In this document: positions 47,001-56,250 of the stretch, piece by piece
Position numbering within the stretch: the stretch's first letter is position 1
Layout of the letters: each line of letters starts with the position of its first letter
Assembly: GCA_013368315.1 (NCBI GenBank)
Contig: JAACJM010000084.1
Location: 1 to 64,000, forward strand
Source: Tetrapyrgos nigripes
Lineage: Eukaryota > Basidiomycota > Agaricomycetes > Agaricales > Campanellaceae
Direction of reading: 5' to 3'
Length of the DNA stretch: 64,000 nucleotides
Notes under the pieces: generated by a model
The model's input: only the letters and a program-made list of their open reading frames with translations
What the model was told of the DNA's origin: nothing
The model's database searches: none
Made by a program: the position numbers and the translations under genes

Positions 47001-48868
47001 GAACTAAACGGTTTGCAGCAGAGACTGGTCAAATGCTTGCACACTTTTTCTCTGAAGATGAGGAAGTTGTTTTTGATGAACTTCCCTCAAAAACTCATGA
47101 TCGAAAACGTAAACAGAGAAAGGCTACAAAGCACAAAATCAATGATGAAGTACAGCAGCAGCTCTGGAAACAGTCACCTTCTACCAACAATATGCAGATT
47201 CCTGCAACTCTATCTTTATGCAAAGGACTACCTGTAATGATCCGCTTCAATGGCGCAACTGAGCTCTGTATAACCAAGGGTCAAGAAGGCACTGTTCATG
47301 GCTGGCAAGCTGGTAAAGGAAGGCATGGTCAACTAGTTCTCAAAGTGCTATATGTTAAATTGGAAAAGCCCTCAACAGATGTCCAGTTCAAAGACCTTCC
47401 TCTCAATGTTGTTCCTATTACCCCAAATACAAGGCGTATTAACTGTAAACTACCTGATGACCGAATCATTCAGATCTCCCGGACTCAGGTAGAAGTTCTG
47501 CCTAACTTTGCAATGACTGATTTTGCCTCCCAAGGAAAAACACGAGACCCTAACGTAGTAGATATATATAACAGTCGTGATTTCCGAGCCATTTATACTG
47601 CGTTATCAAGAAGTTCCAGTGCAGATGGCACCATAATTCTACAAGGTTTTAATGTTAATCATATTACTGGTGGTGTGAAGGATAAAGGTGGATATCATCA
47701 GGAACTGAGGGAGTTGGAAATTCTAAATGATATCACTAAGTTGCGCGAAAATCGCAAATTACCACCTTCAATTATTGGAGACCTCAGAGGATCATTGATA
47801 CAACAATATAGGTCACACTTTGGTAAGAGCCATACACCTGATGAGCTTCATGAGAGTCTAGTATGGGACACAAATGAGAAGTTTGAATCCACATTACACA
47901 AGGATATTTCATGGAAAATCCTAGAAAAAGAAAATACACCACCAGTGAAGAAGAAGACCTTAGGAAACTTTGTTCCTATTGAGCACCCTAGTCTACATTC
48001 AAGTCCTACTCCTTCAGAAGAAACTATTCATCCAACATCACATAACTCTGACAGACTTATTGTAACTTGTGATTATCCAACTTTGAAATGGTCTGCAAAC
48101 AGTTGTGCATATGACTCTGCTCTCATGCTTCTTTATCATTTGTTCAGAACAGAAAGAGCAGCTTTTCTTGCTGAAAGTGATAATTTCTCCTCAATTTTAA
48201 TGAATGAGCTTTCAGCCACGTTCCAGTCAAACTCATCAAACTACGCTGATATAAGAGATCAAATACGAAGAGAGCTTTCTATTCTTGATCCTGATGCTTT
48301 TCCTGCTGGGGCCTATGCAGACACAAGTGATGTCTTGCATGAGTTGATGCGTTCAGTCAGTCCCACCACTAAGAGAACAGTTGTCTGCTATAACAGCCAC
48401 TTCTCACTTCGAGAGAGGACACAACACAATCTTCTGTTGACTCGGTCAACTGGTAGTTATCAGTCAACTCAAGATTGTGTGTCTCATTTTGTGGAACCTT
48501 GGGCTGATCAATGTCCCTCTTGCCACTCAGACATGCTTCGAAAATACACATTCCAAAGATTCCCCAAATTTTTCCTAATGTCAATACCTTACGAGTGCGA
48601 TATGGAGATTCAGAATATCATACATGTGCCTCAAGGAGCTGAGTCAAGACAGTATCACATAGATGGAATTATTTATTTTGGAAATGATCACTTTATCACT
48701 AGAATGTTTGATGGTGCCAATGAATGGGTCTACGACGGCATTGGAACTGGTATACCGACAAAATTATCTCCAGATTTCCAAGCTCACAGCAACGCTCTAG
48801 AATTCTTTGCGCATAAGAAGGCTGTAGTGGTCCTTTATGTCTGTAGTGAAAATGAGAATATAGTTTAA
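41057..48868 (+). CDS. Helitron Rep/helicase transposase with protease-like C-terminus
   Basis: 2,603 residues from the first in-frame ATG (41057), without introns. Order: a hydrophobic, signal-like N-terminus (residues 5-25); seven 13-residue repeats of the YNGSTPFGPMPSK type (about 49-139); a linker; a DUF6570-like/Helitron N-terminal region (about 595-1000, GFWLGNIPPQL, YPSIFPWLFPYG). Then comes the HUH Rep nuclease, with metal-binding HLH at 1056-1058 and the paired tyrosines of YVTEY at 1258 and 1262. After it is a PIF1-type SF1 helicase: Walker A GMAGTGKS (about 1745-1752), VVAPTGTAA, Walker B FLDEVSM, FAGDFAQLPP, and YTALSRSSS. A Cys-protease-like domain closes the protein: NSCAYDS with Cys 2350, NDHFITR with His 2545, and WVYDG. 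The protein should nick, unwind and re-ligate element DNA in rolling-circle transposition. All catalytic residues expected by eye are intact. Confidence 0.93.
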   Translation: MYPLNTYTVFCATLLALLLTALGYGNLFRSSVDYNRYSGSNLSAIQFLYNGSTPFGPMPSKYSGSMPFGPMPSKYSGSTPFDPVPFKDNSSTLYDPASFQYNGSMPYGLMPYQYYDSTLYGSTSLDYNSSKLSHPFNLQNDCSLISSRKANVLISSYVYHSTFRVRMHFIASGDLVFFFRFVVNQPLRHTIIDQVLGHVKHFMIFVQCSYTAYGLVDDTFYSITPDNSVLACFRQSVAATSRLTHLFLLRSLFYRHDFLARLKSISACTTSCLLGQYWEDLTFNFIGYRLLSNSTNLCSPWQFQASCNIDMCLQSRAILCKYAIISLANIAHYHSLLHLLDFLVHLRPKLTVSQSESEKSYHHSLLGGGKGAAPTCLFSDLERYLLFPCSINNPGSTMYRFHSFSESVSSSAANPLLLYAFVPPTKLCQSLTFRSLRQLARFHNVQFSNTVKSQVQGLLSDHVCDSECTSPVAIFEPIDPVQVKPLASFPPLPPSENLMKKIIHDWCADFSRSAVEEGGCAVCGQLKLMSTLLPIKQVKKLLNVLRVTGVTRKERQTSSDEITGVSGAVIDDSCSRVCTDCRVSLRDGKIPRISLANGFWLGNIPPQLQCLNFVEKLLVQKVRTNCCFVRVSSGMRKMISHVIAFDSPVMKVYDVLPPPPEDLDEVLAIMFTGPCKPTEKDYKRTPMLVRRKQVFEALTWLRLNHPAYEDVKISMDNLNKYPEDTPPVTVAFKEMQSEGNRIPEATSIHDNELEIGTELGSVPFVVHGITGEQLQNTSVELQKAKALAYLKSQGKFLAVGHSEKSSTMFNNPLLYPSIFPWLFPYGMGSIGMTTLKSFSEKSHKKYFMKYHDQRFQSDPLFSFVAFSHEQVKKTTSNGFALTQKESFSAIADRILNLNPHVLNTLIDKLSKGGIVRPETEEEKLCYEVIQDLDHVGGTVKGSMSSKKFLRTELWSLISYLGAPSWYITFAPSDLTHPLCLYYAISDETFDLNLNLPNDERTRKIINNPVAGAKFFDFMVQMFIKHILGVDTDYDGVFGKTSGYFGTIEQQGRLTLHLHMLLWIANSLSPQQIRDAILKNENDFQRRIVEYLGSVHCGDFMTGTQEEVEQNLQTASGNEDYVNPLYSLPQCPPIECLCTSTENCEPCQAWTAKYQQEVDDILSRTHIHKCKSTLTKQGTRKVGKDYLGCLDNKFGTCKARFPRETFPTTQVDTETGALRMKKTEAWINTYNQTVTYLLRCNSDVSSLLSGTAIKAVVLYVTEYITKWNLNTHVIFEVIRTILQRNAEMLTGTLPRHEKARKIITQIVNLLTVKMELGAPMIALYLLDKPDHYTSHEFKSFYWKDFVSEARRFWQEPDQLQVENKNHEKVVVIQHNGKLVGFSSVFDYIYRPEALSEMTLYEWVCQCERVKLAANKRDVNDPDDEISERYDSSSEDSSFSDEEDTYRPQNTLKKSLANKPLTKNVLPKKGHPFVHEHPLASTHYLRIHDKRNIVLNFIGPSLPRRNKGDREYYCSVMLTFFKPWRTGKDLKEKKETWDSAFLDYQFSAQQKFLMDNFELRFECLDSRDDYHAQRKAQSLGIDPSKLEPDFDDGIHFDPFKCSDDSLGVRERRRQLDMQEMTDLLANTGWTNAKCDLKSHIPASFDYPSMSPAAWRLEIAKMKSNVITNKLKENKDQQYNFPNKYPDQVEVLDQHMLEEKLRSNQTQKLIDDLCLEFSLNLEQERAFRIVANHAVSSISDQLKMYIGGMAGTGKSQVLKTLREFFKRRLQSQRMIVVAPTGTAAALLQGSTYHSVFGINSSEEGEFWKMSASQICSRLSGVDYVFLDEVSMLSCKDMYKISAKIASALNRPLLPFGGMNMIFAGDFAQLPPAMGGENVSLYSHTIGTSSSDQHASIGKYLWHQINTVVLLRKNCRQTGSSIRDVKFRQALENMRYKQCTAEDITLLRSLISDPSNESRSIDNPRFWNTSIILTYNKHKDVANELGTKRFAAETGQMLAHFFSEDEEVVFDELPSKTHDRKRKQRKATKHKINDEVQQQLWKQSPSTNNMQIPATLSLCKGLPVMIRFNGATELCITKGQEGTVHGWQAGKGRHGQLVLKVLYVKLEKPSTDVQFKDLPLNVVPITPNTRRINCKLPDDRIIQISRTQVEVLPNFAMTDFASQGKTRDPNVVDIYNSRDFRAIYTALSRSSSADGTIILQGFNVNHITGGVKDKGGYHQELRELEILNDITKLRENRKLPPSIIGDLRGSLIQQYRSHFGKSHTPDELHESLVWDTNEKFESTLHKDISWKILEKENTPPVKKKTLGNFVPIEHPSLHSSPTPSEETIHPTSHNSDRLIVTCDYPTLKWSANSCAYDSALMLLYHLFRTERAAFLAESDNFSSILMNELSATFQSNSSNYADIRDQIRRELSILDPDAFPAGAYADTSDVLHELMRSVSPTTKRTVVCYNSHFSLRERTQHNLLLTRSTGSYQSTQDCVSHFVEPWADQCPSCHSDMLRKYTFQRFPKFFLMSIPYECDMEIQNIIHVPQGAESRQYHIDGIIYFGNDHFITRMFDGANEWVYDGIGTGIPTKLSPDFQAHSNALEFFAHKKAVVVLYVCSENENIV
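41201..41473 (+). repeat. 39-bp coding minisatellite, 7 units
   Basis: Seven units of 39 bases encode YNGSTPFGPMPSK-like repeats. Units 2 and 3 are nearly identical at DNA level, and later ones degrade toward YNSSKLSHPFNLQ. The hydroxyl- and proline-rich repeats directly follow the hydrophobic N-terminus of the transposase ORF. Confidence 0.85.
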
Positions 48869-48902
48869 TTTTTATTGAATAATTAACCGAGGCTGAACCC
48901 TG

Positions 48903-48947
48903 CGGCCTCGTACTCGCCATGCGGAGCGTTGGCCCACACCCCTTTCA
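48903..48947 (+). other. Helentron 3' terminus with hairpin
   Basis: CGGCCTCGTA is the inverted copy of the 5' end. The hairpin GCCA-TGC-GGA-GCG-T-TGGC has a 7-bp stem with one bulged base, followed by CCACACCCCTTTCA. It would act as the termination signal for rolling-circle transfer. The same structure is seen at 307-340, 1742, 4340, 7613, 18019, 21638-21680 and 24930. Confidence 0.85.
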
Positions 48948-49389
48948 TTGTGACTATGGGACTCATCGGTTGGATACTTTTTTTGCGTTGTTGGAATTAT
49001 GGGTTGGGATGTTAGAGTTTTGTAGTCATCGGCGTGTTCGCTTTGTTGGGACTCTCGGAGAAGTAGCATTGCCACTACCGGTTGCTTTTCTTCGTCGTTT
49101 CTGCCTCCCTGTCTTTCTCTCACGTCTGTTCTTTCTTTCCTATTCACTCCTTACTCACGCTATATCTTTGTTTGTTCTTCAGCAGATCGTCCTCATAATA
49201 GACATCAAAACTCAGATCAGGAAACAACTTCTCCCACAAACTCCACATTCTTCATTGTACAAAACACTCCAAGAAAAGGTTGCGGGAGCAAAGTACATCT
49301 TATGGAGCGTATCTACAAGAGCCAGATATCTATACCTGCATAGAATGGATGTCATGATAGAGGTGAATGTGTCTTTAGAATACTTATGA
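48948..49389 (+). pseudogene. 3' part of the Helentron-split host gene
   Basis: Joined directly to 39483, this stretch continues the upstream frame: ...SRAGF-ICDYGTHRLDTFFALLELW... and stays open to 49389 (MDVMIEVNVSLEYL). Real exons are probably shorter, since the middle is pyrimidine-rich and intron-like. Further exon candidates with the same intron phase lie at 49438-49560 (...SKRIGRFGLLYKEGVIHW) and 49643-49689 (VFVHVMFLALLYNC, stop). The long open frame across the predicted empty site supports the insertion model, but coding status of this side is an inference. Confidence 0.4.
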
Positions 49390-49689
49390 CTATGGTTCTA
49401 CTCATCCCACTTTTACTCATCTCACTCTTACTCCAACAGGCTCCTTCCACTCTATATACAAATCCCCTATCTCTCCCATTCGTGGGCCTATCTCTACCAA
49501 TATCGTTGGTCGAGTCACTCAAAGCGTATTGGAAGGTTTGGACTTTTGTATAAGGAAGGAGTCATTCACTGGTGAGTACCTTTTTAGCCTGTGCCTGCTA
49601 TGTCCATGTTGTTTACTTTTCTTCCTTGCTTTCTTTCTTCAAGGGTCTTTGTCCATGTGATGTTCCTGGCTCTGCTTTACAACTGTTGA

Positions 49690-51228
49690 TGGTACAAATG
49701 TACCCTCATGAGTCATGGACCGGATAATCCCTGGTTAGATGGATCCTCTAGTGAGTACCCCGTTGATATTGTCATTATCATTCTTATTCTAATCCTTGGC
49801 CTATCTTTGTCCCTTCATGCTCAACAGGACTGTTAATTGATTTGCCACTTGCAAATTTTGTTCTCCTTACTAGCTACCACTACTAGTAAGTAGCTAGTGA
49901 TACATGTACACCGGTTCCTGATCCCTGATAGACTTGTTTCATTCAGTCTAATCTCATTGTGTCGTTGTAATATGCATGATACACCCCTCATGGCAATACA
50001 AGTATTGCACTAGACAGTCGAGCAAATATTCCTTACATATGACGAATATATTCCACTGATTTCAATACTTGCAAAAACGGTCTCAAGTATACCTCAAGAA
50101 GATGTATACTTCCCTTATATATACCCTCACTTTGAAGAATCCATAGGCATACTAGCCCAAACACCAAGACAGTGCCGACCACAGAAGGTAAAACGATAGA
50201 ATCCCCTTGCCAGATAGTTGAGCTGATGATGCGAATCCGATCAATGAGTTTTTGCTACCTGAGGGCGTATTAGTTGAGGCAGTAATCGGGAGAATACCAC
50301 CCTCATCACTAGTTGACGAATTCCCAGTCTAGAAATTTGCGCCGCCTGGAGCCTGAGACGGGATAAGTATACAACATTGTCTACTGGGCTATGATTACAT
50401 CACACACCGGGACTCTCATTCTGAAAAGCGTTGAATAAAGGACGTCAGCATCCAAGAGCGGATGGCGTGGTCGATAATAGAGAGACGACGAAGGAGGACT
50501 CGGATAAGGCTCAAGTTCAGGCTATGGCTTTATTTGCTTGTGCAAATGAATCTGCCGTTTTTCTGGTGTCCTTTTCTCAGCTTCACCCATGGTTTGGAAT
50601 ACATTCAAGGATAGAGATGGCAGGGGGCCAGATAGGAGTATTATGGCAGTGTCTGGGAGGAGAAATGTACATTTTCGAGGGAAAAGGGCCAGTTGTTCAA
50701 TTGTACGACTTAGATATTACTGTAACGAGGGCAGTGTCGCGGATCTGGATGACTTGGATGTGAATGATCACGAGAAGGCAAGGGGAGTCTAGGCTGTCTT
50801 GTAGGTGGGCATTTTCAGGGTTGATGGTCGACGAAGCCTGAGATGATGAGTCGTGTAAATGGGGGACGACTTGTTCGAGCAGTTTTGGTCCATGTCGTGG
50901 TTCGAAAGGAAAATGCAATTATTGTAACCCTAACCCCGGCCAAGCTAAGCGAAATGCCGAAAGGGAAAAACTGTACAGTTTTGGCCGGCCTTTTCCGTGA
51001 TGTCGGACTATTGTACTAATGAGGTTCACCTCCATCGGAGACAAGACAAGAGGTGAGAATCTATCCTGATTTTCCGCCGTCAATGAGAACCTTCGTGAGC
51101 TAACATTTACATCAGCATTCGTCGGAATGGTATCGATCTCCAGCTCATTTGACTATTTCTGATCATGGTACCGTTGGAGGTTTGGATGAAAGGGGGTAGA
51201 TGTCGGAAGGAGAAGACTTGAGTTTGGG
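49690..51228. other. No convincing gene
   Basis: Short open frames only, for example 50431-50763 on plus, without domain or splice structure. A CCCTAACCCC string at 50937 is an isolated telomere-like match. Confidence 0.45.
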
Positions 51229-51235
51229 TATAAAG
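51229..51235 (+). promoter_or_regulatory. TATA box of the epimerase-like gene
   Basis: TATAAAG lies 105 bases before the ATG at 51334, a usual distance for a fungal TATA box with a short leader. Confidence 0.5.
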
Positions 51236-51333
51236 AGCGGGCTCCAATCTAGTTTCGAAAATCATCGGTACACAGTACGCCTTAACAAGACCACCTCTTT
51301 TTCAACGATACTACTACGCAATCACAATACAGG

Positions 51334-52474
51334 ATGCGAGCCTTGGTTTTAGGGTACGCGCGGCGCTGGTCATGCTTTATCTGAGTCGATTGAACCGCAG
51401 TTACTTACCTTGTACATGCTTTGGCAGTGCTAGTGGTTTCATTGGCTTCCCTGCTGCCCAAGCTCTCAGCCGAGCCGGATACTTTGTATACGGCCAAACT
51501 CGATCTGAAGAGAAAGCTAAACGTCTAGCTGTAGAGGAAAGTGAGTACTTACTCCTTTGATACTCTCAAATCATCACTTATCCTTCACAAACATCGCTCT
51601 GCAGTCTTTCCCATCGTCTGTGACCCCTCCTCCACCTCCTGGCACCACCTCATCCCAACTCTCGATGTCATCATCGACACTCTCCACGCATCCGACCCAA
51701 ACACCTATCTCACTCTCTTCCACGGAATCGAATCGGCCACTAAATCCCTCCGTCCAGCGTCTTCCCCAAAGCTTTCTTTCATCTTCACATCTGGAACTTG
51801 GCCTCTCGGTAATCAAGGCTACGACCTTATCCTAACAGATACAACCCCCGTCCTCGATCCCACTGGCACAGGTCCCAAAGCCGTCGAGCTAGCAAGTTCA
51901 ACCAACTTAGACCGCAGTCGAGTCGAACAGGAGATATTGAAGAGTGAGATTTTAAACGGGATCGTTGTAAGGCCTACGTTGCTATATGGACGTTCGGGGA
52001 GTATTTTTTCGATGATGTTTGAGAGGTTTAGGAAAGAGGGAAGGGTTAGTTGGCTTGGAACGCCTGGTGGGAAGTTGACGACGATTCATCAAGATGATTT
52101 GGCGGATTTGTATGTGAGAACTGCGGAGAAGGCACAAGTGATTGGGGGGTTGGTGTTTATTGCGGCGAATAGTCATTCAGAGGATACAGATGGGTTTTTG
52201 AGGAGGTTTTGTGAAATTGTGCGTGTCGATGGTAAGGAAGGCCCGGGGGGAGGGTATGAATATTTTGAACCGACGAATGGTGAGTGCTGGTACTTACTGA
52301 TCATGATATACGCTAACTTGGATGTATAAAGTATTTGAAAAAGCTATCACGACACAGCAGATTGTGCGTCCCTACCTTGCTCGTACCTTGTTGAGCTGGG
52401 AGCCTAAGAAACTTGGTTTGACGGATGGGTTGGAGTTGTACTGGAATGCATACTTGGCTAGTGTAGACAAATGA
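51334..52474 (+). CDS. NAD(P)-binding epimerase/dehydratase-like protein
   Basis: Four exons (51334-51353, 51428-51540, 51605-52279, 52332-52474), all joins in frame, about 316 residues. The start MRALVLG-ASGFIG gives the Rossmann dinucleotide-binding loop (GASGFIG, residues 7-13), split by the first intron. QALSRAGYFVYGQTRS is the second strand region that selects NAD or NADP. SFIFTSGTWPLG provides the conserved central strand with a Ser/Thr. VRPTLLYGRSGSIF and TTIHQDDLADLYV are typical of the extended short-chain dehydrogenase (atypical SDR) family. The classical YxxxK dyad is not obvious, so it may bind NADP(H) without classical epimerase chemistry. The product is cytosolic, with no signal peptide. 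The substrate is unknown. A TATA box precedes it and AATAAA follows. Confidence 0.85.
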
Positions 52475-52569
52475 TCCCTGGATGGAGCTTTTTCTTCAGT
52501 AAAGCTAGTTGGTCTAGTCTCGAGTATGCAGACTGACAATATATACTTTGTATATATGTATAGTTGGTC

Positions 52570-52575
52570 AATAAA
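52570..52575 (+). terminator. Poly(A) signal
   Basis: AATAAA lies 96 bases after the stop codon of the epimerase-like gene, preceded by a T-rich stretch. Confidence 0.45.
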
Positions 52576-53368
52576 TTAGTTATTTTTGGTTGAAGATTCT
52601 TTGGGCGTTGACACCCAGTGAAACTCAGTTCAAAAGTTGATGTGTTTAGTACCCGTTGACCTCAGATTCTTTGTCAACCGGTCTGCTCAACCACGCCAGA
52701 CACACTTCCAGTATAGGCCTTGTACTGGCGTTCCGTAAACCGATCCTCAAGCTATTCTCGGACAAAGCAACGTCACAGTCGCATCCCAAGTTGACTGTAC
52801 AGCCCGACTACGTCCCTGCTGATACCCCTCTTCTCCTCCTCGACTTCAGACTAGAGAGTCCCTCCGACAATTACCCTTTTACTAACGCGTGTCACCTGGG
52901 CGAAGATAGAAAAGGAAAAGAGTTGCATTTTGGGTGATAATCCGGAACTGTCATCCTCGCATCGTTGAAAGGCTCAGACATTCGCTGTTTTATCTATTTT
53001 TCCTCATGGAGAGAGGACCAAGTCAGTTACGGACGCATAGGGGCTTCAAACGGTAAATTTATCTGGAATGTGAATATTGATGGAATGGCTGATGGACGAT
53101 GAATGAATGAGGTCTCAGCGGGTATGACATTGAATATACAAGTAGACGACCTCGAAGGTTTTTAATGGGGAAGCCATTGCCTAGAATCACAGATCTCTTT
53201 TTCGTGGCTCAGCGATTGCGGAGTGAGATCCTTCTCGAGACAAAATTTGCTGGACAAACAATGGAAAGATATCTATTTCAAGGAGTAAAGATGTATGACC
53301 GAGAACATGAAGCATTGTAAAATAAAAGTTCTAATCACCAAGTCTAGATCATCTAACTAAAAATCTAA
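52576..53368. other. Intergenic, convergent 3' ends
   Basis: Lies between the ends of two convergent genes. A 93-codon open frame at 52656-52937 has no recognisable domain. Confidence 0.5.
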
Positions 53369-55031
53369 CTAAATCTCAACCTCTGGAATCAACTCTATAC
53401 TCATCTTCTTTAACGTATTCTTCAACAAAATATCAGCAACACTCCCTACAAACCCACAATCCATCACCTCCTCCTGAATACAATTCTCCAGATGAACAGT
53501 CAATGTCATCTTTGGGTTTGGAAAAGGCTCCTCCGAGTCCGAGTCCGAGTCCGAGTCCGAGTCCATTAAATAGTATCCTCGCTTCTTATCGTAATTCTCC
53601 AACAACCGACAAAACGGCTCGTCCAGACCCTCTAAAGGAAAGGAGTCTTTAATCATATCGAGGGAAAGTTGTTCGTGAGGAATGGAGATATCAGGTGTAA
53701 TACGAATAATGATGTTGGAGAGGTAATCCTTCGACCAGAGCGAGATGGGGAAGGGAGGAGGGAAATTCATTTTAGCTCGCTCCTCGTCCGAGAGGATGAA
53801 CCATCCCTCAGAAAGCTCGTAAGAGGGATCCACACGCATTCCAAGGAATATACTGATGATACCTGCGAGGAAGCCTCCTAGACGGCGGTTGACCCAGTCG
53901 GAAGTGGGAGTGTTGAATTGATAGGGGGTGTTGATGAACTCGAGTGTTTTGAGCTTTTTGGCAGATTGGAAGAGATGGGCGCAGCGCTCGAGGGCCGAGA
54001 GGAAGCCGTAGGGATATTGAGTGTCGTTGACTGTGGTGGATAAAAGTAAAAGGAGAGGAGTTTCAAAGTTGTTCATGTTAGCGACAAGATATAATCTAGT
54101 TAAAAATTTGTAAAAACTCACAACGCGCCAGGTCAATAACCAACTTCTTAATAGACGTGCAATGGGGGAGCACCGAAGAAAAGAGAAAATAATTGTTTCT
54201 GCTCAGTCCGAGGCTGAGCGTCTCAAGCGAGGAGAGATCAAACAACGCAGAGGGACCACGAGAGCCAAAGAGGATGTAGGGGATGTTCTTGTTGTTACCA
54301 TCAAGGAGCCCGATGTGGAGGAATTTGAGCCGGAGACGACTCTGAGGAGGTTTGTTCATCCCATACCAATGTCCATGAGCGTAGAGGATATCGTCGATTT
54401 TCTCTGGGTCATGTTCATCTTGACTATCATTTCCATCACCTGCGATGGAGATTTCGAGGGAGAGGGAATCTATAGTAGAGTTGAGAGTGGATAGAAAGTC
54501 AAGGAGCTGGAACGACGAATCGAACGGAGTTGTGGGCATAATGAGCCTCAGGTTAGACAAAATTGTATTCTTGTGTAGAAACGCAGATAGGGATGATATA
54601 TCAGCGCCAACAATTTCCTTCTCTTCCAGACACCTGCCTCGAATCCAATCTAGGCCGTGGATGGTGAGTTCGTGGAGAGCATGAAAGGGGAAGGAGTTGA
54701 GAGAGATGATGTCGTGGTCCAAGGGACCGGTGTAGGTGAGACGGCGAACGATAGGGGGACCACGGGGAGATGAGATTAGAGAGGCGATGAAAGATGTGAG
54801 GTCTGTTTTGGAGAGGTGAATGCGTTCATCGAGGTTCTCGGAGGAAATGGTTCGAAGGGAGTCGAGACGTTCTGTAGAGAGACCAATGGTGAGATCATGG
54901 TAAAGAAACTCTCTACCTCTTTCGTTCCACAGAGGAGAGACTAGACAAGTAGTCTTTAAAGACGTCTTGTCGAGGTGGCTGAGCAACTCGTCAACGATTT
55001 CGGCGGGGACATTGTTGGGACTCATCATCAT
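53369..55031 (-). CDS. F-box protein
   Basis: Two exons (55031-54122 and 54030-53369) flank a 91-nt intron with GTGAGT donor and CACAG acceptor, giving an in-frame protein of about 520 residues. The N-terminal NVPAEIVDELLSHLDKTSLK and TTCLVSPLWNERGREFLYHD segments are the F-box, which docks to Skp1 in SCF ubiquitin ligases. The rest has irregular leucine-rich strands (LHELTIHGLDWI, LSNLRLIMPTTP, LETLSLGLSRN, IKKLVIDLAR) likely to form the substrate-binding surface, as in the very large F-box families of mushrooms. Near the C-terminus a GAGTCC hexanucleotide repeat (53532-53563) encodes an Asp-Ser tract. The substrate is unknown. Confidence 0.85.
53532..53563. repeat. GAGTCC microsatellite in F-box exon
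   Basis: About five perfect hexanucleotide units encode alternating Asp and Ser on the minus strand. It is a likely site of length variation that keeps the frame. Confidence 0.85.
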
Positions 55032-56250
55032 GGTGAGAGAAATGAGAAAAGAGGAGGTGAATGGTCACGAAGGTTGAGAAAGTCTTTTATATGCCAGAGA
55101 TATGCTGTCCTAACTGCTAGCACCGAGCCTAAACAGGGGAAGTGTCTTGTCTTACTTCAAGTCTGTTGACTGTTCGAGGTATCGAATGGAGGGGATGGTG
55201 GTGTTGGTAAGAGTAAGAGGTAGGTTTAATCCGTTTGGATGTGTGTGAATAAAACAATGCCACCTGTCTTCATATTTTTTTTTCGTTCCCTTGAATAGAG
55301 AACAATGGGGAAGTTTTCTCGGGTCCGTGAATGGCTCCGTCACGCCTGTGACAGTATGTTACCTTTATGACGTCATAAGTAGGGCCAACGTCAGGTCGAG
55401 TCGCGACACCAGTACTGTTGCAATTTGCGACCACCCAGCGAAAAAGGCGAATTCAGGAGCAGGCAGGCAGGGATAAAGACAGAGACAAAGACGGAGAGGC
55501 ATGAAAACTCAATGAAAACGGAGGAGCAGACTGAGAGAATGTGATATGCATATGCGCATGCATGACGGACATTTTATTGTATGTACGTATATAAATGTAA
55601 TGTAATGGAGTTTGGTACGGAAATTTAAATGCAGAGGGGGTAGGTAAGTATTGTATGGAATGGAATGTAGGTTAGGTTAAACTTTTCAGACGAAGACGAA
55701 GACGAAAGTCACGAAGGAGGAGAGGAGAGAATGCTAGGTAAACCGTAAAAGGGAAGGGGTAAAAGGGGTAATCAGAAAGGAAATTTTAAAGGGGAAAACG
55801 ATAGGTAGCTACGACTCGCGAGTAGTTATGAGGTATATGGGATGTGGGACGTGAGAAGTGGAATGAGGATAATGAGGAGTGAGGGATGATTAAGGAGGTG
55901 TTTTGGAGTTTGGAGGCGAATCCGAGAGGAGAGAAAAGTGAAAAGTGAGAAGTGAGAAGTGAGAAGAAGACAGAAGACAGAAGACAGAAGAGACAGAGAG
56001 AGATGAACGAGGAAATAGGAATATTTACGAATAAGCACAAAAACCTTGAAGTGAAAAAGTATAAATACCAACAAACACAACGAGGACAGGTAAGACGGAG
56101 CCGGGAGGAGGAATGAGTAAGGAGAAGAAAGGAGAAGAAATTCGAGATGATACGAGTATAGAGTATAAAGTGTAGGGTGTAGAGTGAATAGAGTTGCACG
56201 AGGGCTCCAGCGAAGGCTGGGAGATATAATACCCTCCCACTACCGCTTCC
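55032..56250. other. Intergenic with purine-rich repeats
   Basis: At 55930-56000 GTGAGAA and AGACAGA units repeat in tandem on the plus strand. Open frames on the minus strand here are products of this simple sequence. The stretch probably includes the 3' UTR of the next minus-strand gene. Confidence 0.5.

Larger units (their letters stand above)
39484..48947 (+). mobile_element. Helentron/Helitron2-type Helitron, 9,464 bp
   Basis: The 5' terminus is TACGAGGCCG (39484) after flanking T. Near the 3' end is its inverted copy CGGCCTCGTA (48903-48912), then hairpin GCCATGC-GGA-GCG-T-TGGC and the 14-base tail CCACACCCCTTTCA, then flanking T. Asymmetric inverted repeats, a subterminal 3' hairpin and T/T insertion without target duplication are the hallmarks of the Helentron/Helitron2 branch of rolling-circle transposons. 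The body holds a captured palmitoyltransferase fragment (minus strand, 39484-40646) and one uninterrupted Rep/helicase ORF (41057-48868) that stops 79 bases before the 3' terminus. All core motifs are present, so the copy may be active. The host gene that started at 37264 is interrupted. Confidence 0.88.
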
